Below, piece after piece: positions 1 through 13,500 of a stretch of 64,000 bases of DNA. The position numbers and the translations under genes were made by a program. This DNA is from Uranotaenia lowii. Lineage: Eukaryota > Arthropoda > Insecta > Diptera > Culicidae. Each line of letters begins with the position of its first letter. The first letter of the stretch is position 1. Location: contig NW_026597011.1 of assembly GCF_029784155.1 (NCBI RefSeq), forward strand, positions 28,754-92,753. Direction: 5' to 3'. The notes beneath the pieces are model-generated. The model ran no database searches, had not been told where the DNA came from, and saw only the letters and a list, made by a program, of their open reading frames with translations.

Positions 1-3000
1 GAGCTTAATTTGGGATCACAACTTTAAAATGCGATTTCTGGCCTTTTGAAGCGTTTTTCGGCGATTCTGAGCTTAATTTGGGATCATAACTTTAAAATGC
101 GATTTCTGGCCTTTAGAAGCGTTTTTCGGCGATTCTGAGCTTAATTTGGGATCACAACTTTAAAATGCGATTTCTGGCCTTTAGAAGCGTTTTTCAGCGA
201 TTCTGAGCTTAATTTGGGATCACAACTTTAAAATGCGATTTCTGGCCTTTAGAAGCGTTTTTCGGCCATTCTGAGCTTAATTTGGGATCATAACTTTAAA
301 ATGCGATTTCTGGCCTTTAGAAGCGTTTTTCGGCCATTCTGAGCTTAATTTGGGATTTCTGGCCTTTAGAAGCGTTTTTCAGCGATTCTGAGCTTAATTT
401 GGGATCACAACTTTAAAATGCGATTTCTGGCCTTTAGAAGCGTTTTTCAGCGATTCTGAGCTTAATTTGGGATCACAACTTTAAAATGCGATTTCTGGCC
501 TTTAGAAGCGTTTTTCGGCCATTCTGAGCTTAATTTGGGATCATAACTTTAAAATGCGATTTCTGGCCTTTAGAAGCGTTTTTCGGCCATTCTGAGCTTA
601 ATTTGGGATCACAACTTTAAAATGCGATTTCTGGCCTTTAGAAGCGTTTTTCGGCCATTCTGAGCTTAATTTGGGATCACAACTTTAAAATGCGATTTCT
701 GGCCTTTAGAAGCGTTTTTCGGCCATTCTGAGCTTAATTTGGGATCACAACTTTAAAATGCGATTTCTGGCCTTTAGAAGCGTTTTTCGGCGATTCTGAG
801 CTTAATTTGGGATCATAACTTTAAAATGCGATTTCTGGCCTTTAGAAGCGTTTTTCGGCGATTCTGAGCTTAATTTGGGATCACAACTTTAAAATGCGAT
901 TTCTGGCCTTTAGAAGCGTTTTTCAGCGATTCTGAGCTTAATTTGGGATCACAACTTTAAAATGCGATTTCTGGCCTTTAGAAGCGTTTTTCGGCCATTC
1001 TGAGCTTAATTTGGGATCATAACTTTAAAATGCGATTTCTGGCCTTTAGAAGCGTTTTTCGGCCATTCTGAGCTTAATTTGGGATTTCTGGCCTTTAGAA
1101 GCGTTTTTCAGCGATTCTGAGCTTAATTTGGGATCACAACTTTAAAATGCGATTTTTGGCCTTTAGAAGCGTTTTTCGGCCATTCTGAGCATAATTTGGG
1201 ATCACAACTTTAAAATGCGATTTCTGGCCTTTAGAAGCGTTTTTCGGCCATTCTGAGCTTAATTTGGGATCACAACTTTAAAATGCGATTTCTGGCCTTT
1301 AGAAGCGTTTTTCGGCCATTCTGAGTTTAATTTGGGATCACAACTTTAAAATGCGATTTCTGGCCTTTAGAAGCGTTTTTCGGCCATTCTGAGCTTAATT
1401 TGGGATCACAACTTTAAAATGCGATTTCTGGCCTTTAGAAGCGTTTTTCGGCCATTCTGAGCTTAATTTGGGATCACAACTTTAAAATGCGATTTCTGGC
1501 CTTTAGAAGCGTTTTTCGGCCATTCTGAGCTTAATTTGGGATCACAACTTTAAAATGCGATTTCTGGCCTTTAGAAGCGTTTTTCGGCGATTCTGAGCTT
1601 AATTTGGGATCACAACTTTAAAATGCGATTTCTGGCCTTTAGAAGCGTTTTTCGGCCATTCTGAGTTTAATTTGGGATCACAACTTTAAAATGCGATTTC
1701 TGGCCTTTAGAAGCGTTTTTCGGCGATTCTGAGCTTAATTTGGGATCACAACTTTAAATGCGATTTCTGGCCTTTAGAAGCGTTTTTCAGCGATTCTGAG
1801 CTTAATTTGGGATCACAACTTTAAAATGCGATTTCTGGCCTTTAGAAGCGTTTTTCGGCCATTCTGAGCTTAATTTGGGATCATAACTTTAAAATGCGAT
1901 TTCTGGCCTTTAGAAGCGTTTTTCGGCCATTCTGAGCTTAATTTGGGATCACAACTTTAAAATGCGATTTCTGGCCTTTAGAAGCGTTTTTCGGCCATTC
2001 TGAGCTTAATTTGGGATTTCTGGCCTTTAGAAGCGTTTTTCGGCCATTCTGAGCTTAATTTGTGATCACAACTTTAAAATGCGATTTCTGGCCTTTAGAA
2101 GCGTTTTTCGGCCATTCTGAGCTTAATTTGGGATCATAACTTTAAAATGCGATTTCTGGCCTTTAGAAGCGTTTTTCGGCCATTCTGAGCTTAATTTGGG
2201 ATCACAACTTTAAAATGCGATTTCTGGCCTTTAGAAGCGTTTTTCGGCCATTCTGAGCTTAATTTGGGATCAAAACTTTAAAATGCGATTTCTGGCCTTT
2301 AGAAGCGTTTTTCGGCGATTCTGAGCTTAATTTGGGATCACAACTTTAAAATGCGATTTCTGGCCTTTAGAAGCGTTTTTCGGCCATTCTGAGCTTAATT
2401 TGGGATCATAACTTTAAAATGCGATTTCTGGCCTTTAGAAGCGTTTTTCGGCCATTCTGAGCTTAATTTGGGATCACAACTTTAAAATGCGATTTCTGGC
2501 CTTTAGAAGCGTTTTTCGGCCATTCTGAGCTTAATTTGGGATTTCTGGCCTTTAGAAGCGTTTTTCGGCCATTCTGAGCTTAATTTGTGATCACAACTTT
2601 AAAATGCGATTTCTGGCCTTTAGAAGCGTTTTTCGGCCATTCTGAGCTTAATTTGGGATCATAACTTTAAAATGCGATTTCTGGCCTTTAGAAGCGTTTT
2701 TCGGCCATTCTGAGCTTAATTTGGGATCACAACTTTAAAATGCGATTTCTGGCCTTTAGAAGCGTTTTTCGGCCATTCTGAGCTTAATTTGGGATTACAA
2801 CTTTAAAATGCGATTTCTGGCCTTTAGAAGCGTTTTTCAGCGATTCTGAGCTTAATTTGGGATCACAACTTTAAAATGCGATTTCTGGCCTTTAGAAGCG
2901 TTTTTCGGCCATTCTGAGTTTAATTTGGGATCACAACTTTAAAATGCGATTTCTGGCCTTTAGAAGCGTTTTTCGGCCATTCTGAGCTTAATTTGGGATT

Positions 3001-6000
3001 ACAACTTTAAAATGCGATTTCTGGCCTTTAGAAGCGTTTTTCAGCGATTCTGAGCTTAATTTGGGATCATAACTTTAAAATGCGATTTCTGGCCTTTAGA
3101 AGCGTTTTTCGGCCATTCTGAGCTTAATTTGGGATCACAACTTTAAAATGCGATTTCTGGCCTTTAGAAGCGTTTTTCGGCCATTCTGAGCTTAATTTGG
3201 GATTTCTGGCCTTTAGAAGCGTTTTTCGGCCATTCTGAGCTTAATTTGTGATCACAACTTTAAAATGCGATTTCTGGCCTTTAGAAGCGTTTTTCGGCCA
3301 TTCTGAGCTTAATTTGGGATCATAACTTTAAAATGCGATTTCTGGCCTTTAGAAGCGTTTTTCGGCCATTCTGAGCTTAATTTGGGATCACAACTTTAAA
3401 ATGCGATTTCTGGCCTTTAGAAGCGTTTTTCGGCCATTCTGAGCTTAATTTGGGATTACAACTTTAAAATGCGATTTCTGGCCTTTAGAAGCGTTTTTCA
3501 GCGATTCTGAGCTTAATTTGGGATCACAACTTTAAAATGCGATTTCTGGCCTTTAGAAGCGTTTTTCGGCCATTCTGAGTTTAATTTGGGATCACAACTT
3601 TAAAATGCGATTTCTGGCCTTTAGGAGCGTTTTTCGGCCATTCTGAGCTTAATTTGGGATCATAACTTTAAAATGCGATTTCTGGCCTTTAGAAGCGTTT
3701 TTCGGCCATTCTGAGCTTAATTTGGGATCATAACTTTAAAATGCGATTTCTGGCCTTTAGAAGCGTTTTTCGGCCATTCTGAGCTTAATTTGGGATTTCT
3801 GGCCTTTAGAAGCGTTTTTCGGCCATTCTGAGCTTAATTTGGGATCACAACTTTAAAATGCGATTTCTGGCCTTTAGAAGCGTTTTTCGGCCATTCTGAG
3901 CTTAATTTGGGATTTCTGGCCTTTAGAAGCGTTTTTCGGCCATTCTGAGCTTAATTTGTGATCACAACTTTAAAATGCGATTTCTGGCCTTTAGAAGCGT
4001 TTTTCGGCCATTCTGAGCTTAATTTGGGATCATAACTTTAAAATGCGATTTCTGGCCTTTAGAAGCGTTTTTCGGCCATTCTGAGCTTAATTTGGGATCA
4101 CAACTTTAAAATGCGATTTCTGGCCTTTAGAAGCGTTTTTCGGCCATTCTGAGCTTAATTTGGGATTACAACTTTAAAATGCGATTTCTGGCCTTTAGAA
4201 GCGTTTTTCAGCGATTCTGAGCTTAATTTGGGATCACAACTTTAAAATGCGATTTCTGGCCTTTAGAAGCGTTTTTCGGCCATTCTGAGTTTAATTTGGG
4301 ATCACAACTTTAAAATGCGATTTCTGGCCTTTAGAAGCGTTTTTCGGCCATTCTGAGCTTAATTTGGGATCACAACTTTAAAATGCGATTTCTGGCCTTT
4401 AGAAGCGTTTTTCGGCCATTCTGAGCTTAATTTGGGATTTCTGGCCTTTAGAAGCGTTTTTCGGCCATTCTGAGCTTAATTTGTGATCACAACTTTAAAA
4501 TGCGATTTCTGGCCTTTAGAAGCGTTTTTCGGCCATTCTGAGCTTAATTTGGGATCATAACTTTAAAATGCGATTTCTGGCCTTTAGAAGCGTTTTTCGG
4601 CCATTCTGAGCTTAATTTGGGATCACAACTTTAAAATGCGATTTCTGGCCTTTAGAAGCGTTTTTCGGCCATTCTGAGCTTAATTTGGGATTACAACTTT
4701 AAAATGCGATTTCTGGCCTTTAGAAGCGTTTTTCAGCGATTCTGAGCTTAATTTGGGATCACAACTTTAAAATGCGATTTCTGGCCTTTAGAAGCGTTTT
4801 TCGGCCATTCTGAGTTTAATTTGGGATCACAACTTTAAAATGCGATTTCTGGCCTTTAGAAGCGTTTTTCGGCCATTCTGAGCTTAATTTGGGATCATAA
4901 CTTTAAAATGCGATTTCTGGCCTTTAGAAGCGTTTTTCGGCCATTCTGAGCTTAATTTGGGATTTCTGGCCTTTAGAAGCGTTTTTCAGCGATTCTGAGC
5001 TTAATTTGGGATCACAACTTTAAAATGCGATTTTTGGCCTTTAGAAGCGTTTTTCGGCCATTCTGAGCTTAATTTGGGATCACAACTTTAAAATGCGATT
5101 TCTGGCCTTTAGAAGCGTTTTTCGGCCATTCTGAGCTTAATTTGGGATTTCTGGCCTTTAGAAGCGTTTTTCGGCCATTCTGAGCTTAATTTGTGATCAC
5201 AACTTTAAAATGCGATTTCTGGCCTTTAGAAGCGTTTTTCGGCCATTCTGAGCTTAATTTGGGATCATAACTTTAAAATGCGATTTCTGGCCTTTAGAAG
5301 CGTTTTTCGGCCATTCTGAGCTTAATTTGGGATCACAACTTTAAAATGCGATTTCTGGCCTTTAGAAGCGTTTTTCGGCCATTCTGAGCTTAATTTGGGA
5401 TTACAACTTTAAAATGCGATTTCTGGCCTTTAGAAGCGTTTTTCAGCGATTCTGAGCTTAATTTGGGATCACAACTTTAAAATGCGATTTCTGGCCTTTA
5501 GAAGCGTTTTTCGGCCATTCTGAGTTTAATTTGGGATCACAACTTTAAAATGCGATTTCTGGCCTTTAGAAGCGTTTTTCGGCGATTCTGAGCTTAATTT
5601 GGGATCACAACTTTAAATGCGATTTCTGGCCTTTAGAAGCGTTTTTCAGCGATTCTGAGCTTAATTTGGGATCACAACTTTAAAATGCGATTTCTGGCCT
5701 TTAGAAGCGTTTTTCGGCCATTCTGAGCTTAATTTGGGATCACAACTTTAAAATGCGATTTCTGGCCTTTAGAAGCGTTTTTCGGCCATTCTGAGCTTAA
5801 TTTGGGATCATAACTTTAAAATGCGATTTCTGGCCTTTAGAAGCGTTTTTCGGCCATTCTGAGCTTAATTTGGGATCACAACTTTAAAATGCGATTTCTG
5901 GCCTTTAGAAGCGTTTTTCGGCCATTCTGAGCTTAATTTGGGATTTCTGGCCTTTAGAAGCGTTTTTCGGCCATTCTGAGCTTAATTTGTGATCACAACT

Positions 6001-9000
6001 TTAAAATGCGATTTCTGGCCTTTAGAAGCGTTTTTCGGCCATTCTGAGCTTAATTTGGGATTACAACTTTAAAATGCGATTTCTGGCCTTTAGAAGCGTT
6101 TTTCAGCGATTCTGAGCTTAATTTGGGATCACAACTTTAAAATGCGATTTCTGGCCTTTAGAAGCGTTTTTCAGCGATTCTGAGCTTAATTTGGGATCAT
6201 AACTTTAAAATGCGATTTCTGGCCTTTAGAAGCGTTTTTCGGCCATTCTGAGCTTAATTTGGGATCACAACTTTAAAATGCGATTTCTGGCCTTTAGAAG
6301 CGTTTTTCGGCCATTCTGAGCTTAATTTGGGATCATAACTTTAAAATGCGATTTCTGGCCTTTAGAAGCGTTTTTCGGCCATTCTGAGCTTAATTTGGGA
6401 TCACAACTTTAAAATGCGATTTCTGGCCTTTAGAAGCGTTTTTCGGCCATTCTGAGCTTAATTTGGGATAACAACTTTAAAATGCGATTTCTGGCCTTTA
6501 GAAGCGTTTTTCGGCGATTCTGAGCTTAATTTGGGATCACAACTTTAAAATGCGATTTCTGGCCTTTAGAAGCGTTTTTCGGCCATTCTGAGCTTAATTT
6601 GGGATCATAACTTTAAAATGCGATTTCTGGCCTTTAGAAGCGTTTTTCGGCCATTCTGAGCTTAATTTGGGATTTCTGGCCTTTAGAAGCGTTTTTCAGC
6701 GATTCTGAGCTTAATTTGGGATCACAACTTTAAAATGCGATTTTTCGGCCTTTAGAAGCGTTTTTCGGCCATTCTGAGCTTAATTTGGGATCACAACTTT
6801 AAAATGCGATTTCTGGCCTTTAGAAGCGTTTTTCGGCCATTCTGAGCTTAATTTGGGATTTCTGGCCTTTAGAAGCGTTTTTCGGCCATTCTGAGCTTAA
6901 TTTGTGATCACAACTTTAAAATGCGATTTCTGGCCTTTAGAAGCGTTTTTCGGCCATTCTGAGCTTAATTTGGGATCACAACTTTAAAATGCGATTTCTG
7001 GCCTTTAGAAGCGTTTTTCGGCCATTCTGAGCTTAATTTGGGATCACAACTTTAAAATGCGATTTCTGGCCTTTAGAAGCGTTTTTCGGCCATTCTGAGC
7101 TTAATTTGGGATCAAAACTTTAAAATGCGATTTCTGGCCTTTAGAAGCGTTTTTCGGCGATCCTGAGCTTAATTTGGGATCACAACTTTAAAATGCGATT
7201 TCTGGCCTTTAGAAGCGTTTTTCGGCCATTCTGAGCTTAATTTGGGATCACAACTTTAAAATGCGATTTCTGGCCTTTAGAAGCGTTTTTCGGCGATTCT
7301 GAGCTTAATTTGGGATCACAACTTTAAAATGCGATTTCTGGCCTTTAGAAGCGTTTTTCGGCCATTCTGAGCTTAATTTGGGATCACAACTTTAAAATGC
7401 GATTTCTGGCCTTTAGAAGCGTTTTTCGGCGATTCTGAGCTTAATTTGGGATCACAACTTTAAAATGCGATTTCTGGCCTTTAGAAGCGTTTTTCGGCCA
7501 TTCTGAGTTTAATTTGGGATCACAACTTTAAAATGCGATTTCTGGCCTTTAGAAGCGTTTTTCGGCCATTCTGAGCTTAATTTGGGATTACAACTTTAAA
7601 ATGCGATTTCTGGCCTTTAGAAGCGTTTTTCGGCCATTCTGAGCTTAATTTGGGATTACAACTTTAAAATGCGATTTCTGGCCTTTAGAAGCGTTTTTCG
7701 GCCATTCTGAGTTTAATTTGGGATCCCAACTTTAAAATGCGATTTTTGGCCTTTAGAAGCGTTTTTCGGCCATTCTGAGCTTAATTTGGGATCACAACTT
7801 TAAAATGCGATTTCTGGCCTTTAGAAGCGTTTTTCGGCCATTCTGAGCTTAATTTGGGATCACAACTTTAAAATGCGATTTCTGGCCTTTAGAAGCGTTT
7901 TTCGGCCATTCTGAGCTTAATTTGTGATCACAACTTTAAAATGCGATTTCTGGCCTTTAGAAGCGTTTTTCGGCCATTCTGAGCTTAATTTGGGATCACA
8001 ACTTTAAAATGCGATTTCTGGCCTTTAGAAGCGTTTTTCGGCCATTCTGAGCTTAATTTGGGATCACAACTTTAAAATGCGATTTCTGGCCTTTAGAAGC
8101 GTTTTTCGGCCATTCTGAGTTTAATTTGGGATCCCAACTTTAAAATGCGATTTTTGGCCTTTAGAAGCGTTTTTCGGCCATTCTGAGCTTAATTTGGGAT
8201 CACAACTTTAAAATGCGATTTCTGGCCTTTAGAAGCGTTTTTCGGCGATTCTGAGCTTAATTTGGGATCACAACTTTAAAACGCGATTTCTGGACTTTAG
8301 AAGCGTTTTTCGGCGATTCTGAGCTTAATTTGGGATCACAACTTTAAAATGTGATTTCTGGCCTTTAGAAGCGTTTTTCGGCCATTCTGAGCTTAATTTG
8401 GGATCACAACTTTAAAATGCGATTTCTGGCCTTTAGAAGCGTTTTTCGGCCATTCTGAGTTTAATTTGGGATCCCAACTTTAAAATGCGATTTTTGGCCT
8501 TTAGAAGCGTTTTTCGGCCATTCTGAGCTTAATTTGGGATCACAACTTTAAAATGCGATTTCTGGCCTTTAGAAGCGTTTTTCGGCGATTCTGAGCTTAA
8601 TTTGGGATCACAACTTTAAAACGCGATTTCTGGACTTTAGAAGCGTTTTTCGGCGATTCTGAGCTTAATTTGGGATCACAACTTTAAAATGTGATTTCTG
8701 GCCTTTAGAAGCGTTTTTCGGCCATTCTGAGCTTAATTTGGGATCACAACTTTAAAATGCGATTTCTGGCCTTTAGAAGCGTTTTTCGGCGATTCTGAGC
8801 TTAATTTGGGATCACAACTTTAAAATGCGATTTCTGGCCTTTAGAAGCGTTTTTCGGCGATTCTGAGCTTAATTTGGGATCACAACTTTAAAATGCGATT
8901 TCTGGCCTTTAGAAGCGTTTTTCGGCCATTCTGAGCTTAATTTGGGATCACAACTTTAAAATGCGATTTCTGGCCTTCAGAAGCGTTTTTCGGCCATTCT

Positions 9001-10550
9001 GAGCTTAATTTGGGATCACAACTTTAAAATGCGATTTCTGGCCTTTAGAAGCGTTTTTCGGCCATTCTGAGCTTAATTTGGGATCACAACCTTAAAATGC
9101 GATTTCTGGCCTTTAGAAGCGTTTTTCGGCCATTCTGAGCTTAATTTGGGATCACAACTTTAAAATGCGATTTCTGGCCTTTAGAAGCGTTTTTCGGCCA
9201 TTCTGAGCTTAATTTGGGATCACAACTTTAAAATGCGATTTCTGGCCTTTAGAAGCGTTTTTCGGCCATTCTGAGTTTAATTTGGGATCCCAACTTTAAA
9301 ATGCGATTTTTGGCCTTTAGAAGCGTTTTTCGGCCATTCTGAGCTTAATTTGGGATCACAACTTTAAAATGCGATTTCTGGCCTTTAGAAGCGTTTTTCG
9401 GCGATTCTGAGCTTAATTTGGGATCACAACTTTAAAACGCGATTTCTGGACTTTAGAAGCGTTTTTCGGCGATTCTGAGCTTAATTTGGGATCACAACTT
9501 TAAAATGTGATTTCTGGCCTTTAGAAGCGTTTTTCGGCCATTCTGAGCTTAATTTGGGATCACAACTTTAAAATGCGATTTCTGGCCTTTAGAAGCGTTT
9601 TTCGGCGATTCTGAGCTTAATTTGGGATCACAACTTTAAAATGCGATTTCTGGCCTTTAGAAGCGTTTTTCGGCCATTCTGAGTTTAATTTGGGATCACA
9701 ACCTTAAAATGCGATTTTTGGCCTTTAGAAGCGTTTTTCGGCCATTCTGAGCTTAATTTGGGATCACAACTTTAAAATGCGATTTCTGGCCTTTAGAAGC
9801 GTTTTTCGGCCATTCTGAGTTTAATTTGGGATCACAACTTTAAAATGCGATTTCTGGCCTTTAGAAGCGTTTTTCGGCCATTCTGAGCTTAATTTGGGAT
9901 CACAACTTTAAAATGCGATTTCTGGCCTTTAGAAGCGTTTTTCGGCCATTCTGAGCTTAATTTGGGATCAAAACTTTAAAATGCGATTTCTGGCCTTTAG
10001 AAGCGTTTTTCGGCGATTCTGAGCTTAATTTGGGATCACAACTTTAAAATGCGATTTCTGGCCTTTAGAAGCGTTTTTCGGCCATTCTGAGCTTAATTTG
10101 GGATCAAAACTTTAAAATGCGATTTCTGGCCTTTAGAAGCGTTTTTCGGCGATTCTGAGCTTAATTTGGGATCACAACTTTGAAATGCGATTTCTGGCCT
10201 TTAGAAGCGTTTTTCGGCCATTCTGAGCTTAATTTGGGATCACAACTTTAAAATGCGATTTCTGGCCTTTAGAAGCGTTTTTCGGCCATTCTGAGCTTTA
10301 TTTGGGATCACAACTTTAAAATACGATTTCTGGCCTTTAGAAGCGTTTTTCAGCGATTCTGAGCTTAATTTGGGATCACAACTTTAAAATGCGATTTCTG
10401 GCCTTTAGAAGCGTTTTTCGGCCATTCTGAGCTTAATTTGGGATCACAACTTTAAAATGCGATTTCTGGCCTTTAGAAGCGTTTTTCGGCCATTCTGAGT
10501 TTAATTTGGGATCACAACTTTAAAATGCGATTTCTGGCCTTTAGAAGCGA

Positions 10551-13500
10551 TTTTCGGCCATTCTGAGCTTAATTTGGGATCACAACTTTAAAATGCGATT
10601 TCTGGCCTTTAGAAGCGTTTTTCGGCCATTCTGAGTTTAATTTGGGATCACAACCTTAAAATGCGATTTTTGGCCTTTAGAAGCGTTTTTCGGCCATTCT
10701 GAGCTTAATTTGGGATCACAACTTTAAAATGCGATTTCTGGCCTTTAGAAGCGTTTTTCGGCCATTCTGAGTTTAATTTGGGATCACAACTTTAAAATGC
10801 GATTTCTGGCCTTTAGAAGCGTTTTTCGGCCATTCTGAGTTTAATTTGGGATCACAACCTTAAAATGCGATTTTTGGCCTTTAGAAGCGTTTTTCGGCCA
10901 TTCTGAGCTTAATTTGGGATCACAACTTTAAAATGCGATTTCTGGCCTTCAGAAGCGTTTTTCGGCCATTCTGAGCTTAATTTGGGATCACAACTTTAAA
11001 ATGCGATTTCTGGCCTTTAGAAGCGTTTTTCGGCCATTCTGAGTTTAATTTGGGATCACAACCTTAAAATGCGATTTTTGGCCTTTAGAAGCGTTTTTCG
11101 GCCATTCTGAGCTTAATTTGGGATCACAACTTTAAAATGCGATTTCTGGCCTTTAGAAGCGTTTTTCGGCCATTCTGAGTTTAATTTGGGATCACAACTT
11201 TAAAATGCGATTTCTGGCCTTTAGAAGCGTTTTTCGGCCATTCTGAGCTTAATTTGGGATCACAACTTTAAAATGCGATTTCTGGCCTTTAGAAGCGTTT
11301 TTCGGCCATTCTGAGCTTAATTTGGGATCAAAACTTTAAAATGCGATTTCTGGCCTTTAGAAGCGTTTTTCGGCGATTCTGAGCTTAATTTGGGATCACA
11401 ACTTTAAAATGCGATTTCTGGCCTTTAGAAGCGTTTTTCAGCGATTCTGAGCTTAATTTGGGATCATAACTTTAAAATGCGATTTCTGGCCTTTAGAAGC
11501 GTTTTTCGGCCATTCTGAGCTTAATTTGGGATCACAACTTTGAAATGCGATTTCTGGCCTTTAGAAGCGTTTTTCGGCCATTCTGAGCTTAATTTGGGAT
11601 CACAACTTTAAAATGCGATTTCTGGCCTTTAGAAGCGTTTTTCGGCCATTCTGAGCTTTATTTGGGATCACAACTTTAAAATACGATTTCTGGCCTTTAG
11701 AAGCGTTTTTCAGCGATTCTGAGCTTAATTTGGGATCACAACTTTAAAATGCGATTTCTGGCCTTTAGAAGCGTTTTTCGGCCATTCTGAGTTTAATTTG
11801 GGATCACAACTTTAAAATGCGATTTCTGGCCTTTAGAAGCGTTTTTCGGCCATTCTGAGTTTAATTTGGGATCACAACTTTAAAATGCGATTTCTGGCCT
11901 TTAGAAGCGTTTTTCGGCCATTCTGAGCTTAATTTGGGATCACAACTTTAAAATGCGATTTCTGGCCTTTAGAAGCGTTTTTCGGCGATTCTGAGCTTAA
12001 TTTTAGATCACAACTTTAAAATGCGATTTCTGGCCTTTAGAAGCGTTTTTCGGCCATTCTGAGCTTAATTAGGGATCACAACTTTAAAATGCGATTTCTG
12101 GCCTTTAGAAGCGTTTTTCAGCGATTCTGAGCTTAATTTGGGATCACAACTTTAAAATGCGATTTCTGGCCTTTAGAAGCGTTTTTCGGCGATTCTGAGC
12201 TTAATTTGTGATCACAACTTTAAAATGCGATTTCTGGCCTTTAGAAGCGTTTTTCGGCCATTCTGAGCTTAATTTGGGATCACAACTTTAAAATGCGATT
12301 TCTGGCCTTTAGAAGCGTTTTTCGGCCATTCTGAGCTTAATTTGGGATCACAACTTTAAAATGCGATTTCTGGCCTTTAGAAGCGTTTTTCAGCCATTCT
12401 GAGCTTAATTTGGGATCACAACTTTAAAATGCGATTTCTGGCCTTTAGAAGCGTTTTTCGGCGATTCTGAGCTTAATTTGTGATCACAACTTTAAAATGC
12501 GATTTCTGGCCTTTAGAAGCGTTTTTCGGCCATTCTGAGCTTAATTTGGGATCACAACTTTAAAATGCGATTTCTGGCCTTTAGAAGCGTTTTTCGGCGA
12601 TTCTGAGCTTAATTTGTGATCACAACTTTAAAATGCGATTTCTGGCCTTTAGAAGCGTTTTTCGGCGATTCTGAGCTTAATTTTAGATCACAACTTTAAA
12701 ATGCGATTTCTGGCCTTTAGAAGCGTTTTTCGGCCATTCTGAGTTTAATTTGGGATCACAACTTTAAAATGCGATTTCTGGCCTTTAGAAGCGTTTTTCG
12801 GCCATTCTGAGCTTAATTTGGGATCACAACTTTAAAATGCGATTTCTGGCCTTTAGAAGCGTTTTTCGGCGATTCTGAGCTTAATTTTAGATCACAACTT
12901 TAAAATGCGATTTCTGGCCTTTAGAAGCGTTTTTCGGCCATTCTGAGCTTAATTAGGGATCACAACTTTAAAATGCGATTTCTGGCCTTTAGAAGCGTTT
13001 TTCAGCGATTCTGAGCTTAATTTGGGATCACAACTTTAAAATGCGATTTCTGGCCTTTAGAAGCGTTTTTCGGCCATTCTGAGCTTAATTTGGGATCACA
13101 ACTTTAAAATGCGATTTCTGGCCTTTAGAAGCGTTTTTCGGCGATTCTGAGCTTAATTTTAGATCACAACTTTAAAATGCGATTTCTGGCCTTTAGATGC
13201 GTTTTTCGGCCATTCTGAGCTTAATTTGGGATCACAACTTTAAAATGCGATTTCTGGCCTTTAGAAGCGTTTTTCGGCGATTCTGAGCTTAATTTGGGAT
13301 CACAACTTTAAAACGCGATTTCTGGACTTTAGAAGCGTTTTTCGGCGATTCTGAGCTTAATTTGGGATCACAACTTTAAAATGTGATTTCTGGCCTTTAG
13401 AAGCGTTTTTCGGCCATTCTGAGCTTAATTTGGGATCACAACTTTAAAATGCGATTCCTGGCCTTTAGAAGCGTTTTTCAGCGATTCTGATCTTAATTTG

